Origin: Parcubacteria group bacterium
Lineage (GTDB): Bacteria; Patescibacteriota; Minisyncoccia; Phycocordibacterales; CALRHW01
Assembly (NCBI GenBank): GCA_943359555.1
Contig: CALRHW010000012.1
Span: forward strand, 1-14,802
Reading direction: 5' to 3'
DNA: 14,802 nt
Positions 5,740 to 13,171 of the stretch are shown piece by piece. Within the stretch, counting starts at the first letter, position 1, and every line of letters begins with the position of its first letter. The translations under genes and the position numbers were made by a program. The notes beneath the pieces were generated by a model that worked only from the letters and a program-made list of their open reading frames with translations, was not told the DNA's origin and made no database searches.

Positions 5740-6921
5740 CTATTTCGTATCTTTTAATTTTAGTCCATATCTAACACCGACAAGCATCAATACTCCAAGT
5801 ATAGAAAAAATATAGCCATACGGTGTGTTTTTTATTGTGAAAAAATATAAAGTACTAACGACGACGGCTGGAGTAATAATATACGCAATAGGTTTTGTCA
5901 TACGAAACAAACTTATCAATCCAGTATTTTTTTCATTTACATGTTTAAAGAAATAGCTCTCGGATGTGATTTCCACAAAACTCGCGCCAACTCTCGTGAG
6001 AAAAAGCAGACCCGCCCAAGCCAAGAGCATTTTTGTATGAAGTAGAGGAATAGAAAAAGTCGCAACAGCCATTATTGTAAAACCAAGGATAAGAATTTCT
6101 TTCTCCCCGTATTTTTTATCAGCCAATGTTCCGATAGGTAATTCAAAAAGCATAAATGGCAACAACATTATTGTAAATATCACGCCGATATCTTGCCACG
6201 AAAAGCCCACGTATTGATGTAAAAATATCGGCATATATATCACCATCCAAGCGTAGAAAAATTGTAAGACAAGATGCACAATTAATATTCCGTGGACATC
6301 ACGACGTGTGTTAAATTCAGAAAATATTTTTAGGAAGCGTACTTTTTCTGTGGTTTTGTATTCCGCATCTTTTAAATATTTTTTTATTGTGAAAAATAGC
6401 GGGAAAAGAAACAAAAGAGAAACTAGATAAACAATCCAGAAATTATCATCTACAAGAAGAAGTCCCAAAATAAGAGGGGAGAAGACTAAAGTGATGTTTG
6501 AAAGCGTTAGATATATTCCGCGAATAGTCCCTGTGTGGGCTTCATTTTTTGTGGCTCCTTCTAGAAATATATCAAGTCCGAAAAGTATCATTGAAACGAC
6601 TGCATGATGTAGGATAAAAGATAATCCTATGAAATACCAAGATGTGCCCAAAATGAGCCCAACTATTGAAACACCTTCAAGCACAATTGCCCAAAGCGTA
6701 AACTTGTGATTTCCGATTTTGTCTAAAATTCTTGGAAGATTTATAAATATTAGTATGTTCATGACTGAACCAAATATGTACAGGAGAGCAAGTCCTGACG
6801 CAGTGAAAAACGTTCCTAAATACGAAGAGTGGATATAAATAATTAGAAAATAGTGGAACGAAAGTAGGAGATTGCTGATGTAGATAACAGTAAGTCTGTG
6901 AGGCTGTGTAGTGTGTATCAT
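5740..6921 (-). CDS. Major facilitator superfamily transporter
   Basis: The 393-residue product has twelve predicted membrane helices in two halves, separated by a charged central loop (about residues 180-210, rich in Lys/Arg/Glu). An MFS motif A, GTLADKKYGEK (residues 264-274), sits in the loop between helices of the second half; the equivalent site in the first half (RILDKIGNHK) is degenerate. Length and layout are typical of MFS drug/metabolite exporters, but the substrate is not visible. The ATG lies six bases beyond the RNase J stop, so it is the last gene of the secG-SBP-RNase J operon. It is followed by a long structured 3' region and a terminator. Confidence 0.85.
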   Translation of the reverse strand: MIHTTQPHRLTVIYISNLLLSFHYFLIIYIHSSYLGTFFTASGLALLYIFGSVMNILIFINLPRILDKIGNHKFTLWAIVLEGVSIVGLILGTSWYFIGLSFILHHAVVSMILFGLDIFLEGATKNEAHTGTIRGIYLTLSNITLVFSPLILGLLLVDDNFWIVYLVSLLFLFPLFFTIKKYLKDAEYKTTEKVRFLKIFSEFNTRRDVHGILIVHLVLQFFYAWMVIYMPIFLHQYVGFSWQDIGVIFTIMLLPFMLFELPIGTLADKKYGEKEILILGFTIMAVATFSIPLLHTKMLLAWAGLLFLTRVGASFVEITSESYFFKHVNEKNTGLISLFRMTKPIAYIITPAVVVSTLYFFTIKNTPYGYIFSILGVLMLVGVRYGLKLKDTK

Positions 6922-6927
6922 AGTTTT

Positions 6928-8805
6928 TTACATTCCCAACACAACTGGAATGATGATTGGTTTTTTTGCTGTTTTTTGGAAAAGAAAACGTGTGACGACT
7001 TCAGTGATGTTTTCTTTTACATAGTCAAAATTGATAGGGTTCATACCCGCGGTCGTATCCTCGACCGCTTTCTTTATAAGGTTTCGCGCCTCCTGCAACA
7101 AGTCCTGCGACTCGCGCAAATACACAAACCCGCGAGAAATAATATCTGGAGATTTTCGTAGCTTACCAGTTTTTAGATTGACGCTCGCGATAATGACAAA
7201 CATACCGTCTTCGGCAAGCATTTTTCTGTCGCGTATCACCACTTCTTGCATATCGCCCACAGAAAATCCATCCACCATCATCATATTGCTTGGAGCAGTT
7301 TCTTTTAGACGCACTAGCTTTTGTCCCTTGTCTTGTATTTCAATCACCGTTCCGTTGTCTGGAATAATGATGTGGTCTTCTGGCATTCCGAGCGATTCTA
7401 TCATTTGTGCGTGCAAACGAAGCATGTAGTGATTGCCGTGAATAGGCATAAAAAACTTCGGCTTTATTTTTTTAAACATCCACTCAAGCTCGCCACGATT
7501 GCCGTGTCCCGTAGAATGAATATATACATCAGATGTTCGGTAATGAATTATTTTTACGCCTTGTCGCGCGATATTGTCTTTCAATCGTTGCACTTTTCTT
7601 TCGTTTCCAGGAATAATTGATGATGAAAGCAAAATAGTATCTCGCTTATTTATTTTAAAACTCTTGTGAGTTTTATTTGCCATTCTAGCGAGTACAGAAA
7701 ACTCTTCGCCTTGAGGACCTGTCGCAAGGACGACGATTCTGTCTGGCGGATATTTTTCGCAGTCCTCTACAGGGATCATCGTATCCTTTTTAGTTGTAAA
7801 CATTTTTGCCACACGCGCAATTTCCAAATTGGTTTTCATACTCCGTCCTTCCACAATGACTTTCTTTCCATATCTCTCACAGATTTCAATCACTTTTATA
7901 AGTCGCTCAAGCTGTGAAGCAAAAGTCCCGATAATAAGTCGTCCTTTAATATTTTTAATTATTTCTTCTAGATTTTTGTGGACGATTTTTTCTGGAGTAG
8001 AAAAGCCGGGATTTTCTATGTTGGTAGAATCGTTCATAAAAAGAAGCACATTTTCTTTTTCAAACTTTTTGTATTCTTTTTCTTCCGCTTCTGTAGGAAT
8101 GCCGTCGTCGTGATCTAGTTTTGGGTCACCTGCATTTACTATACAGCCGTAAGGAGTTTCTATTATCACTCCCATAGAATCTGGAATAGTGTGAGTCACC
8201 GCAAAAAATCTCACAGGTAAATTGCCGATACGAATGTGGTCGTCTTTTTCTACGATTTTAATATCAAGCTTTGGTAAATGCGGAAATTCTTCCTGCCGTT
8301 TTTGTATCATCAAAGTCGTAAGATAACGAGAGTAAAGAGGCGGATTACCAATGCGGGGCATAATGTACGGAATTCCTCCGATGTGATCCAAATGTCCGTG
8401 AGTAATGATAACCGCACGGATTCTGTCTTTATTGTCTTCTAGATATTTTGTGTTTGGTAAAATGTAATCTACTCCGGGAGTATCTTCTTCACTAAATCCA
8501 AAACCCATATCCAGCACGATAATGTCATTGCCGTATTCTATCGCGGTCATATTTTTTCCGACTTCTTCTACTCCGCCGAGAGGAATAATACGGACGACAC
8601 CTTCTGCGATAGGAGGAATAATGTCATCATTTTTCTTTATTATTCTTGGTGACGGTGGGCGTCTCATTCCACCCATCGGACGTCTACTTCTCCCACTATG
8701 CCCTCTACTAACTAGAGGGCTCGCAGGTCTGTGCGGAGTTGTTGTCGTGAGTCTTTGTGGCGTTTCACTTACTTTTGGAGTTTCTGTTTTTATCGTGTTT
8801 TCCAT
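6928..8805 (-). CDS. rnj: Ribonuclease J (metallo-beta-lactamase/beta-CASP)
   Basis: The 625-residue protein carries the full beta-CASP RNase J pattern: VRIIPLGGVEEVGKNM, the zinc motif THGHLDHIGG (H136, H138, D140, H141), VTHTIPDSMG (H205), NAGDPK (D227), the beta-CASP segment STGHGN (residues 431-436), and FFMPIHGN with H456. The C-terminal domain follows (from about 480). RNase J acts in 5'-3' exonuclease and endonuclease mRNA decay and rRNA maturation in bacteria lacking RNase E-centred turnover. Residues 1-65 form an extra Pro/Arg/Thr/Ser-rich, basic, probably disordered extension, longer than in typical Firmicutes enzymes and possibly RNA-binding. The start is the ATG at 8803-8805; an initiation point nearer the catalytic core cannot be excluded. 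It is the third gene of the operon. Confidence 0.93.
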   Translation of the reverse strand: MENTIKTETPKVSETPQRLTTTTPHRPASPLVSRGHSGRSRRPMGGMRRPPSPRIIKKNDDIIPPIAEGVVRIIPLGGVEEVGKNMTAIEYGNDIIVLDMGFGFSEEDTPGVDYILPNTKYLEDNKDRIRAVIITHGHLDHIGGIPYIMPRIGNPPLYSRYLTTLMIQKRQEEFPHLPKLDIKIVEKDDHIRIGNLPVRFFAVTHTIPDSMGVIIETPYGCIVNAGDPKLDHDDGIPTEAEEKEYKKFEKENVLLFMNDSTNIENPGFSTPEKIVHKNLEEIIKNIKGRLIIGTFASQLERLIKVIEICERYGKKVIVEGRSMKTNLEIARVAKMFTTKKDTMIPVEDCEKYPPDRIVVLATGPQGEEFSVLARMANKTHKSFKINKRDTILLSSSIIPGNERKVQRLKDNIARQGVKIIHYRTSDVYIHSTGHGNRGELEWMFKKIKPKFFMPIHGNHYMLRLHAQMIESLGMPEDHIIIPDNGTVIEIQDKGQKLVRLKETAPSNMMMVDGFSVGDMQEVVIRDRKMLAEDGMFVIIASVNLKTGKLRKSPDIISRGFVYLRESQDLLQEARNLIKKAVEDTTAGMNPINFDYVKENITEVVTRFLFQKTAKKPIIIPVVLGM

Positions 8806-8820
8806 GTTTAGTATTAATTT

Positions 8821-8852
8821 TTTAATTGTTGTTAATTTTAATTGTTGTTAAT
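8821..8852. repeat. Perfect tandem duplication, 16 bp x 2, over the peptide-binding protein stop codon
   Basis: TTTAATTGTTGTTAAT occurs twice head to tail (8821-8836 and 8837-8852). The second unit contains the stop codon (8838-8840) and the last Asn residues of the upstream gene; the first fills the spacer before RNase J. It looks like slipped-strand duplication. Confidence 0.85.
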
Positions 8853-10616
8853 TTTTTGTTCGCTATCTTTTACAAATATTTTCCAAACTTTATCTGTTTC
8901 TACATGCCACTCCGCAATATTCATAAATCTTTCGTTTGGTGTTATGGTATCCCCGAGTTTTAGATTTTTAATTTTTGATGGCACTAAATATGTGAAGTTT
9001 GGAGAGTAAGTAAATATTGCTGGCACGTCGTCGCTGATTAATTTTGCGAAAATGGTGTAGTCGTTGTTTTTTATATCTACATCAGTCGTTGTCCGCATTT
9101 CTTCTAGCAATTTGTCGGCTTTGCTATTTACATAGAGTGCAACATTGAGACCGGGGTCATTTCTTTGAGAAGAATGCCAAAAAGGGTAAAGGTCAAAGTC
9201 TCGCCCGATGACTTCACCAAAAAGTAGTGCGTCATATTTTCTGGGACGGATAATGTTTTGATTTAAGTCACTCGTTTCAAATACTTTTATGTTTGCTTTT
9301 ACTCCGATTTTTTTCCACTCATCTTGTAAAATCTCTGCTGTGGCTTTTAGCTCTGGTGCGTCACCTGTAGATATTGAAAATTCCAAGGTTGTAGTTATTT
9401 TTTTTACTGTTTTTTCCATGATGCCAGTTTTGTCATTTAGCTTCCAACCATTTTTTGTAAGTAATGCTATTGCACTGTCAGTATTTGTGGTTGCTTTTGT
9501 TGTAGATGTTCCTGACGCGACATTTTGATTTTGTATTTCGTGATATTCCCCAAAAGGACGTGGTCCGTCTATGGGCGTTCCATATCCTTGTAGCACATCT
9601 TCTACAATTTTATCTTTATCTACAACAAGTGCGAGAGCTGTTCGCACTTCTTTATTTAAAAGGATAGGTGCCTGACTTTGGTTAAAAAATATTCCAAAAA
9701 CTCTCGGTAAAGATGCTTGTTTTACTACGCTTTCATCACGAATCATTTCTTTTATTTTTTGTGGGGATACTCCGCTGATACTTTCTATGTCGCCATTTTT
9801 ATAAGCCTCAATAGCAGACTCATCATTTGTATAAAAGTTTAGAGCAAGCACTCCTATGTATGGCTCACCGAGAGCGTAATCACTAAAAGGGGTGAGTTCA
9901 TAATATATTGGCACACCGCCAGAATTTCTTCCTACTTTACTCACTTTATATGGACCAGAACCGATAGGTTCTGTGTTAAAAAGACTTGCAGAAAACTGGT
10001 CTGCGTCTAGATTTTTCCAAACATGTTCTGGTAATATTCCCATTGTTAGGTTTTCTATAAAAGGAGAATACGGGTGCTTTAGAATAAATTTTATTTGCTT
10101 GTTATTTATTTTTTGGATAGTGACATTGTCCCAGTTGATACGTTTTGGACTTTTCAGTACGATGTCTTGTGCTTTTTTTGTAGTAAATTCTACATCGCTT
10201 GCAGTTACACTCGTACCATCTTGGAAAAATATATTATCTTTTAATGTAAAAGTATATTCCAAACCGTCAGCAGAAATACTATATTCTTTCGCAAGGTCGT
10301 TTATCAGTTTGCCTTCAGGAGAAACTTTTAGAAGCCCAGAATAAATAAGGGATGTCACGTCTTCATCTGCGTCAGATACTGCGAGGAGAGGATTGATATA
10401 ACGTGGTGAGCCCACGATACCCTCGGTGAGCATTCCTCCTCGGCCAGGCACATCTATTAAAAAGTGAGCATTCACACTCCACAGTATTGAAAGGCCAGTA
10501 AAAACAAACACAGCAAAAAACAAGAAAAAGAGACTTTTTTCGGTGAGGGAAAAAGTTTTAACAATAAAAGAGAATTTTTTTGAGATAGGGTCTTTTACCC
10601 GATTTCTAGGAGTCAT
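8838..10616 (-). CDS. Membrane-anchored family 5 peptide/solute-binding protein (OppA/DppA-like)
   Basis: The 592-residue protein has a basic cytoplasmic tail (residues 1-27), one membrane helix (about 28-50) and no lipobox cysteine. An SBP_bac_5 fold follows: SPRYINPLLAVSDADEDVTS, LIYSGLLKVSPEGKLINDLA, LEYTFTLKDNIFFQDGTSVT (the family signature), then GILPEHVW, IGSGPYKV and the C-terminal lobe with RKYDALLFGEV. These proteins bind oligopeptides or similar ligands outside the membrane for an ABC importer. No permease or ATPase gene is in the window, so any partners are encoded elsewhere or the protein acts as a stand-alone receptor. It lies 29 bases after secG and 32 before RNase J in the same operon. 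Length is normal for the family. Confidence 0.88.
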   Translation of the reverse strand: MTPRNRVKDPISKKFSFIVKTFSLTEKSLFFLFFAVFVFTGLSILWSVNAHFLIDVPGRGGMLTEGIVGSPRYINPLLAVSDADEDVTSLIYSGLLKVSPEGKLINDLAKEYSISADGLEYTFTLKDNIFFQDGTSVTASDVEFTTKKAQDIVLKSPKRINWDNVTIQKINNKQIKFILKHPYSPFIENLTMGILPEHVWKNLDADQFSASLFNTEPIGSGPYKVSKVGRNSGGVPIYYELTPFSDYALGEPYIGVLALNFYTNDESAIEAYKNGDIESISGVSPQKIKEMIRDESVVKQASLPRVFGIFFNQSQAPILLNKEVRTALALVVDKDKIVEDVLQGYGTPIDGPRPFGEYHEIQNQNVASGTSTTKATTNTDSAIALLTKNGWKLNDKTGIMEKTVKKITTTLEFSISTGDAPELKATAEILQDEWKKIGVKANIKVFETSDLNQNIIRPRKYDALLFGEVIGRDFDLYPFWHSSQRNDPGLNVALYVNSKADKLLEEMRTTTDVDIKNNDYTIFAKLISDDVPAIFTYSPNFTYLVPSKIKNLKLGDTITPNERFMNIAEWHVETDKVWKIFVKDSEQKINNN

Positions 10617-10645
10617 AAAGAAAACGATTTAGATTTGTTTTAGAT

Positions 10646-10882
10646 TTATCGCACAAACAATGAAAGAAATGCAGTAACTACAAAAAGTAACGCAACGACA
10701 ATGGTCATAGTGAAAAGGGTTTTTTCAAAACCTCTTTTTGTGTGAAATCCAGAGCTGAATCCGTCACCTCCGCCAAAAGCACCGCCGAGGCCGGCTTCTG
10801 ATCGCTGTAGAAGTACCAAAGCGACCAATACTATAGATAAACCAATCTGTATATACGGTAGTGTAGAAGCTATAACTGTCAT
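10646..10882 (-). CDS. secG: Preprotein translocase subunit SecG
   Basis: The 78-residue protein has the SecG layout: an N-terminal helix (residues 8-24), the conserved loop LLQRSEAGLGGAFGGGDGFS, a short amphipathic FHTKRGFEKT segment, and a second helix (about 53-75). SecG is the auxiliary SecYEG subunit that assists protein translocation at the inner membrane. It is the first gene of the minus-strand operon, and the -10 element lies so close to the ATG that the transcript is probably leaderless. The next gene encodes an exported binding protein, a plausible Sec substrate, though the linkage may be incidental. Confidence 0.92.
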   Translation of the reverse strand: MTVIASTLPYIQIGLSIVLVALVLLQRSEAGLGGAFGGGDGFSSGFHTKRGFEKTLFTMTIVVALLFVVTAFLSLFVR

Positions 10883-10889
10883 TTAGAAG

Positions 10890-10895
10890 ATTATA
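10890..10895 (-). promoter_or_regulatory. secG promoter -10 (TATAAT), leaderless spacing
   Basis: On the minus strand a perfect TATAAT is followed by CTTCTAA and then the secG ATG. A TTGCTT at 10912-10917 could serve as -35 with a 16-base spacer. Transcription would begin at or next to the start codon. Confidence 0.6.
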
Positions 10896-10939
10896 CAAAT
10901 TTGGGGAAATAAAGCAACTCTATATAGATAGGGTTTGTG

Positions 10940-10948
10940 TGGTATAGT
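10940..10948 (+). promoter_or_regulatory. Extended -10 promoter TGGTATAGT for lemA
   Basis: TGnTATAGT lies 35 bases before the lemA ATG. The divergent secG promoter lies within the same spacer (10883-10983). The leader is A-rich without a Shine-Dalgarno sequence (AATAAAAATATG). Confidence 0.5.
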
Positions 10949-10983
10949 AGAGTTCATATTAAAAATAAAATCACAATAAAAAT

Positions 10984-11550
10984 ATGTATATAACTCTCGC
11001 AGTCGTTGCAGTCATTGTTCTCTGGTTCGTTTTTACCTACAACAGTTTTATCCGTCTAGTAAATCGCGTCAAAGAAGCGTGGTCAGATATAGAGGTTCAG
11101 CTCAAACGTCGCTACGATCTCATTCCAAATCTCGTGAGTACAGTAAAGGGATATGCGTCACATGAAAGTAGTGTTTTTGAAAATGTCACAAAAGCGCGTG
11201 CAAATGCTATGGGTGCTGGTACGGGCGCGGGTGGTAGTAGTCTGGCAGAAAAAGGGAAGGCAGAAAACATGCTCACAGGTGCACTAAAAAGTATTTTTGC
11301 TATCGCCGAAGCGTATCCAGACCTAAAAGCAAATACCAATTTTCTAGAGCTTCAGCGCGAGCTTTCAGATACAGAAAATAAAATACAGGCATCACGACGT
11401 TTTTACAACACAAATGTCCGTGATTTAAATATTTCTGTGGAATCTTTTCCAAGTAAAATTGTCGCAGGTATTTTTAAATTTTCAAAACTGGAATTTTTTG
11501 ATTTGCCAGACAATGCCGAGGCACAAGAGCCAGTGGTTGTGAAGTTTTAG
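10984..11550 (+). CDS. lemA: LemA family protein
   Basis: The 188-residue protein has an N-terminal membrane anchor (residues 3-18) and the LemA signature around VKEAWSDIEVQLKRRYDLIP with NLVSTVKGYASHES (residues 29-62). A Gly/Ala-rich loop (about 76-84) and a long helix ending in FYNTNVRDLN and FPSKIVAGIFKFSKLEFFDL follow. LemA proteins are helical, membrane-tethered and mostly periplasmic or extracytoplasmic. Their biochemical role is not settled, but they commonly neighbour the HtpX protease or TPM-domain proteins. Here htpX is next on the same strand, separated by a structured palindromic element, which supports a functional pair. Confidence 0.92.
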   Translation: MYITLAVVAVIVLWFVFTYNSFIRLVNRVKEAWSDIEVQLKRRYDLIPNLVSTVKGYASHESSVFENVTKARANAMGAGTGAGGSSLAEKGKAENMLTGALKSIFAIAEAYPDLKANTNFLELQRELSDTENKIQASRRFYNTNVRDLNISVESFPSKIVAGIFKFSKLEFFDLPDNAEAQEPVVVKF

Positions 11551-11561
11551 TTTTTTTCATT

Positions 11562-11684
11562 ACAAAACTTGTTTCCTCACATCTTTTAAAGGGGGTCGCG
11601 AGGCTGTCGAGCCGAGCGCTTCAGGACTTTTTAAGCTTCAAAAAGTCCGTACCCTGAAAAAGGTGTGGGGAATAAAAGTTTTGT
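11562..11684 (+). repeat. Palindromic intercistronic element, copy 1 (lemA-htpX)
   Basis: The element starts 11 bases after the lemA stop and ends 11 bases before the htpX ATG. The outer arms pair as ACAAAACTT/AAGTTTTGT (11562-11570 with 11676-11684) and as a 15-bp stem with two G-U pairs (11573-11587 with 11658-11672). GGGT/ACCC (11593-11596 with 11651-11654) then leads into a conserved core. The core holds hairpin 1, CGC-GA-GGCT-GTCG-AGCC-GA-GCG (11597-11618, with tandem G-A mismatches), and hairpin 2, GGACTTTTT-AAGCTTC-AAAAAGTCC (11624-11648). The 64-bp core (11591-11654) is 60/64 identical to copy 2. The predicted fold is a three-way junction on a long stem. Confidence 0.85.
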
Positions 11685-11695
11685 GAATAAAAAAC

Positions 11696-12613
11696 ATGAA
11701 TATCTACAAACACCAAACTTCAAATATTGTAAAAACATGGTTTTTGATGACCGCGTTTTTTGTGGTGGTTATTGCGCTCGGTTTTGCGTTTAGTTATGTC
11801 TACAACGATCAAGCGATACTTTATTTTGCTGTTATTTTTAGTGTACTGATGAATGTTGGTGCGTATTGGTTTTCTGATAAACTTGTTTTGAAACTTTACC
11901 GCGCTGTGCCAGCGACACGCGACGAGTATCGCGATCTATGGAACGTGGTAGAAAATCTCTCTATCACTGCTGGCCTGCCTATGCCAAAGCTTTATATTAT
12001 TCCAGACTCTACACCAAATGCTTTTGCCACAGGTCGCAACCGCAAACATTCTGTTGTTGCTGTTACTGGCGGACTTTTACAAATTCTTGATCGCACCGAG
12101 CTAGAGGGTGTCATCGCACACGAGCTTGCTCATATCGGCAACAAAGATATGTTGCTTTCTACTGTTGTGGTGGTGCTTGTGGGTTTTGTAACACTTCTCT
12201 CAGATATGTTTTTGCGAATGTCTTTTTTTGGTGGACATAGAGGTGGTGATGGAAAGGGAAATGCAGGGCAAATAATGATGATAGTCGGCATTGTACTTAC
12301 AATTATTTCTCCGATTATCGCTCTCATTATGCAACTCGCTATTTCTCGCAAAAGGGAATTTCTCGCCGATGCATCTGGTGCTTTACTCACGCGTTATCCA
12401 GAAGGGCTTGCTAGTGCCTTGGAAAAAATATCTTCTGCAAGTGCAGGTCGGCCGATGACTCGCGCCAACAATGCGACTGCACATCTTTTTATTTCAAATC
12501 CTTTTGGTCTGGGTGCGCAAGGTCGCGGTAGTTTTTTGCGCGGACTTTTCATGACTCATCCGCCAGTCGCACAGCGTGTAGCTATCTTGCGGGGAATGGG
12601 AGACAAAGTATAG
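11696..12613 (+). CDS. htpX: HtpX-type membrane zinc metalloprotease (M48B)
   Basis: The 305-residue protein has two N-terminal helices (about residues 13-33 and 39-60) and the catalytic motif VIAHELAHIGNKD (H142, E143, H146). Two further helices (about 153-173 and 192-215) follow, then SRKREFLADASGALLT with the third zinc ligand E221. HtpX degrades damaged or misfolded inner-membrane proteins under heat or envelope stress, its active site facing the cytoplasm. The length is normal. The context with lemA is the usual one. The start ATG has no Shine-Dalgarno sequence and follows directly after the palindromic element. Confidence 0.95.
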   Translation: MNIYKHQTSNIVKTWFLMTAFFVVVIALGFAFSYVYNDQAILYFAVIFSVLMNVGAYWFSDKLVLKLYRAVPATRDEYRDLWNVVENLSITAGLPMPKLYIIPDSTPNAFATGRNRKHSVVAVTGGLLQILDRTELEGVIAHELAHIGNKDMLLSTVVVVLVGFVTLLSDMFLRMSFFGGHRGGDGKGNAGQIMMIVGIVLTIISPIIALIMQLAISRKREFLADASGALLTRYPEGLASALEKISSASAGRPMTRANNATAHLFISNPFGLGAQGRGSFLRGLFMTHPPVAQRVAILRGMGDKV

Positions 12614-12637
12614 TGTCTATATTAGAGTGCGGTGAAT

Positions 12638-12727
12638 GGAGGGTTCGCATAGTGGTCTAGTGCGCCATCTTGGAAAGGTGGTAAGGGGGAAACTCCTTCA
12701 AGGGTTCAAATCCCTTACCCTCCGCCA
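12638..12727 (+). tRNA. tRNA-Ser (GGA anticodon), CCA encoded
   Basis: The acceptor stem is GGAGGGT/ACCCTCC with discriminator G and a genomically encoded CCA. The D arm is GCA...TGC with a TAGTGGTCTAG loop. The anticodon stem is CCATC/GGTGG with loop TTGGAAA, so the anticodon is GGA, reading UCC/UCU codons. A long variable arm (AAGGGG-GAAA-CTCCTT, class II) is diagnostic for Ser. The T arm is AAGGG-TTCAAAT-CCCTT. It lies 24 bases after htpX and 30 before msrB. Confidence 0.97.
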
Positions 12728-12757
12728 AAATTCGGAATTCAAATTTCCGCCAAAAAT

Positions 12758-13171
12758 ATGGACGATAAAAACAAAAACAAAAACGAAAATTGGAAAGAAA
12801 AACTCACCCCCGATCAATATCGCGTAATGCGCGAAAAGGAAACTGAAGTGCCTTTTTCTGGCGAGCTTCTTCATACAAAAGAAAAAGGTGTTTACAAATG
12901 CTCCGCTTGCGGACAAGAACTTTTTTCTTCTGATACAAAATTTGATTCGGGCACTGGTTGGCCGAGTTTTGATAATGTGATTTCAAATGAAAATATTGAA
13001 ACACGACAGGACGCTGAACATGGAATGAGTCGCGTAGAAGTGCTTTGTAAAAATTGCGGCGCACATCTTGGTCACGTTTTTTCTGATGGCCCGACCGCGA
13101 CAGGTCAGCGGTATTGTATAAATTCTGTGTGTCTTACATTTGATCCAAAAAAAGATGATAAACAATCCTAA
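12758..13171 (+). CDS. msrB: Peptide-methionine (R)-S-oxide reductase MsrB
   Basis: The 137-residue protein matches single-domain MsrB throughout: LTPDQYRVMREKETEVPFSG, the zinc pairs CSAC (C48, C51) and CKNC (C97, C100), DSGTGWPSF, GAHLGHVFSDGP, and catalytic RYCINS with C120. It reduces methionine-R-sulfoxide in proteins, repairing oxidative damage. The first 12 residues are an Asn/Lys-rich tail. An extra cysteine (C125, in SVCLTF) lies where many homologues have Ala or Ser, and could act as a resolving cysteine. No Shine-Dalgarno sequence is present. The gene follows tRNA-Ser and may be co-transcribed with it or with htpX. Its 3' end leads directly into the second palindromic element. Confidence 0.95.
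   Translation: MDDKNKNKNENWKEKLTPDQYRVMREKETEVPFSGELLHTKEKGVYKCSACGQELFSSDTKFDSGTGWPSFDNVISNENIETRQDAEHGMSRVEVLCKNCGAHLGHVFSDGPTATGQRYCINSVCLTFDPKKDDKQS

Noticed and set aside
7031..8851. Several plus-strand ORFs of 83-132 codons antisense to RNase J
   Set aside because: Their translations show no recognisable domain and mirror the codon structure of the well-supported RNase J gene.
11624..11648. Intrinsic terminator between lemA and htpX
   Set aside because: The GGACTTTTT/AAAAAGTCC hairpin is AT-rich, has no T-tract after it and is embedded in the larger palindromic fold, so it is better read as part of that element.
12636..12916. ORFs on both strands across the tRNA and the msrB start
   Set aside because: They run through the tRNA-Ser gene or antisense to MsrB, have biased low-complexity translations, and are shadows of these features.
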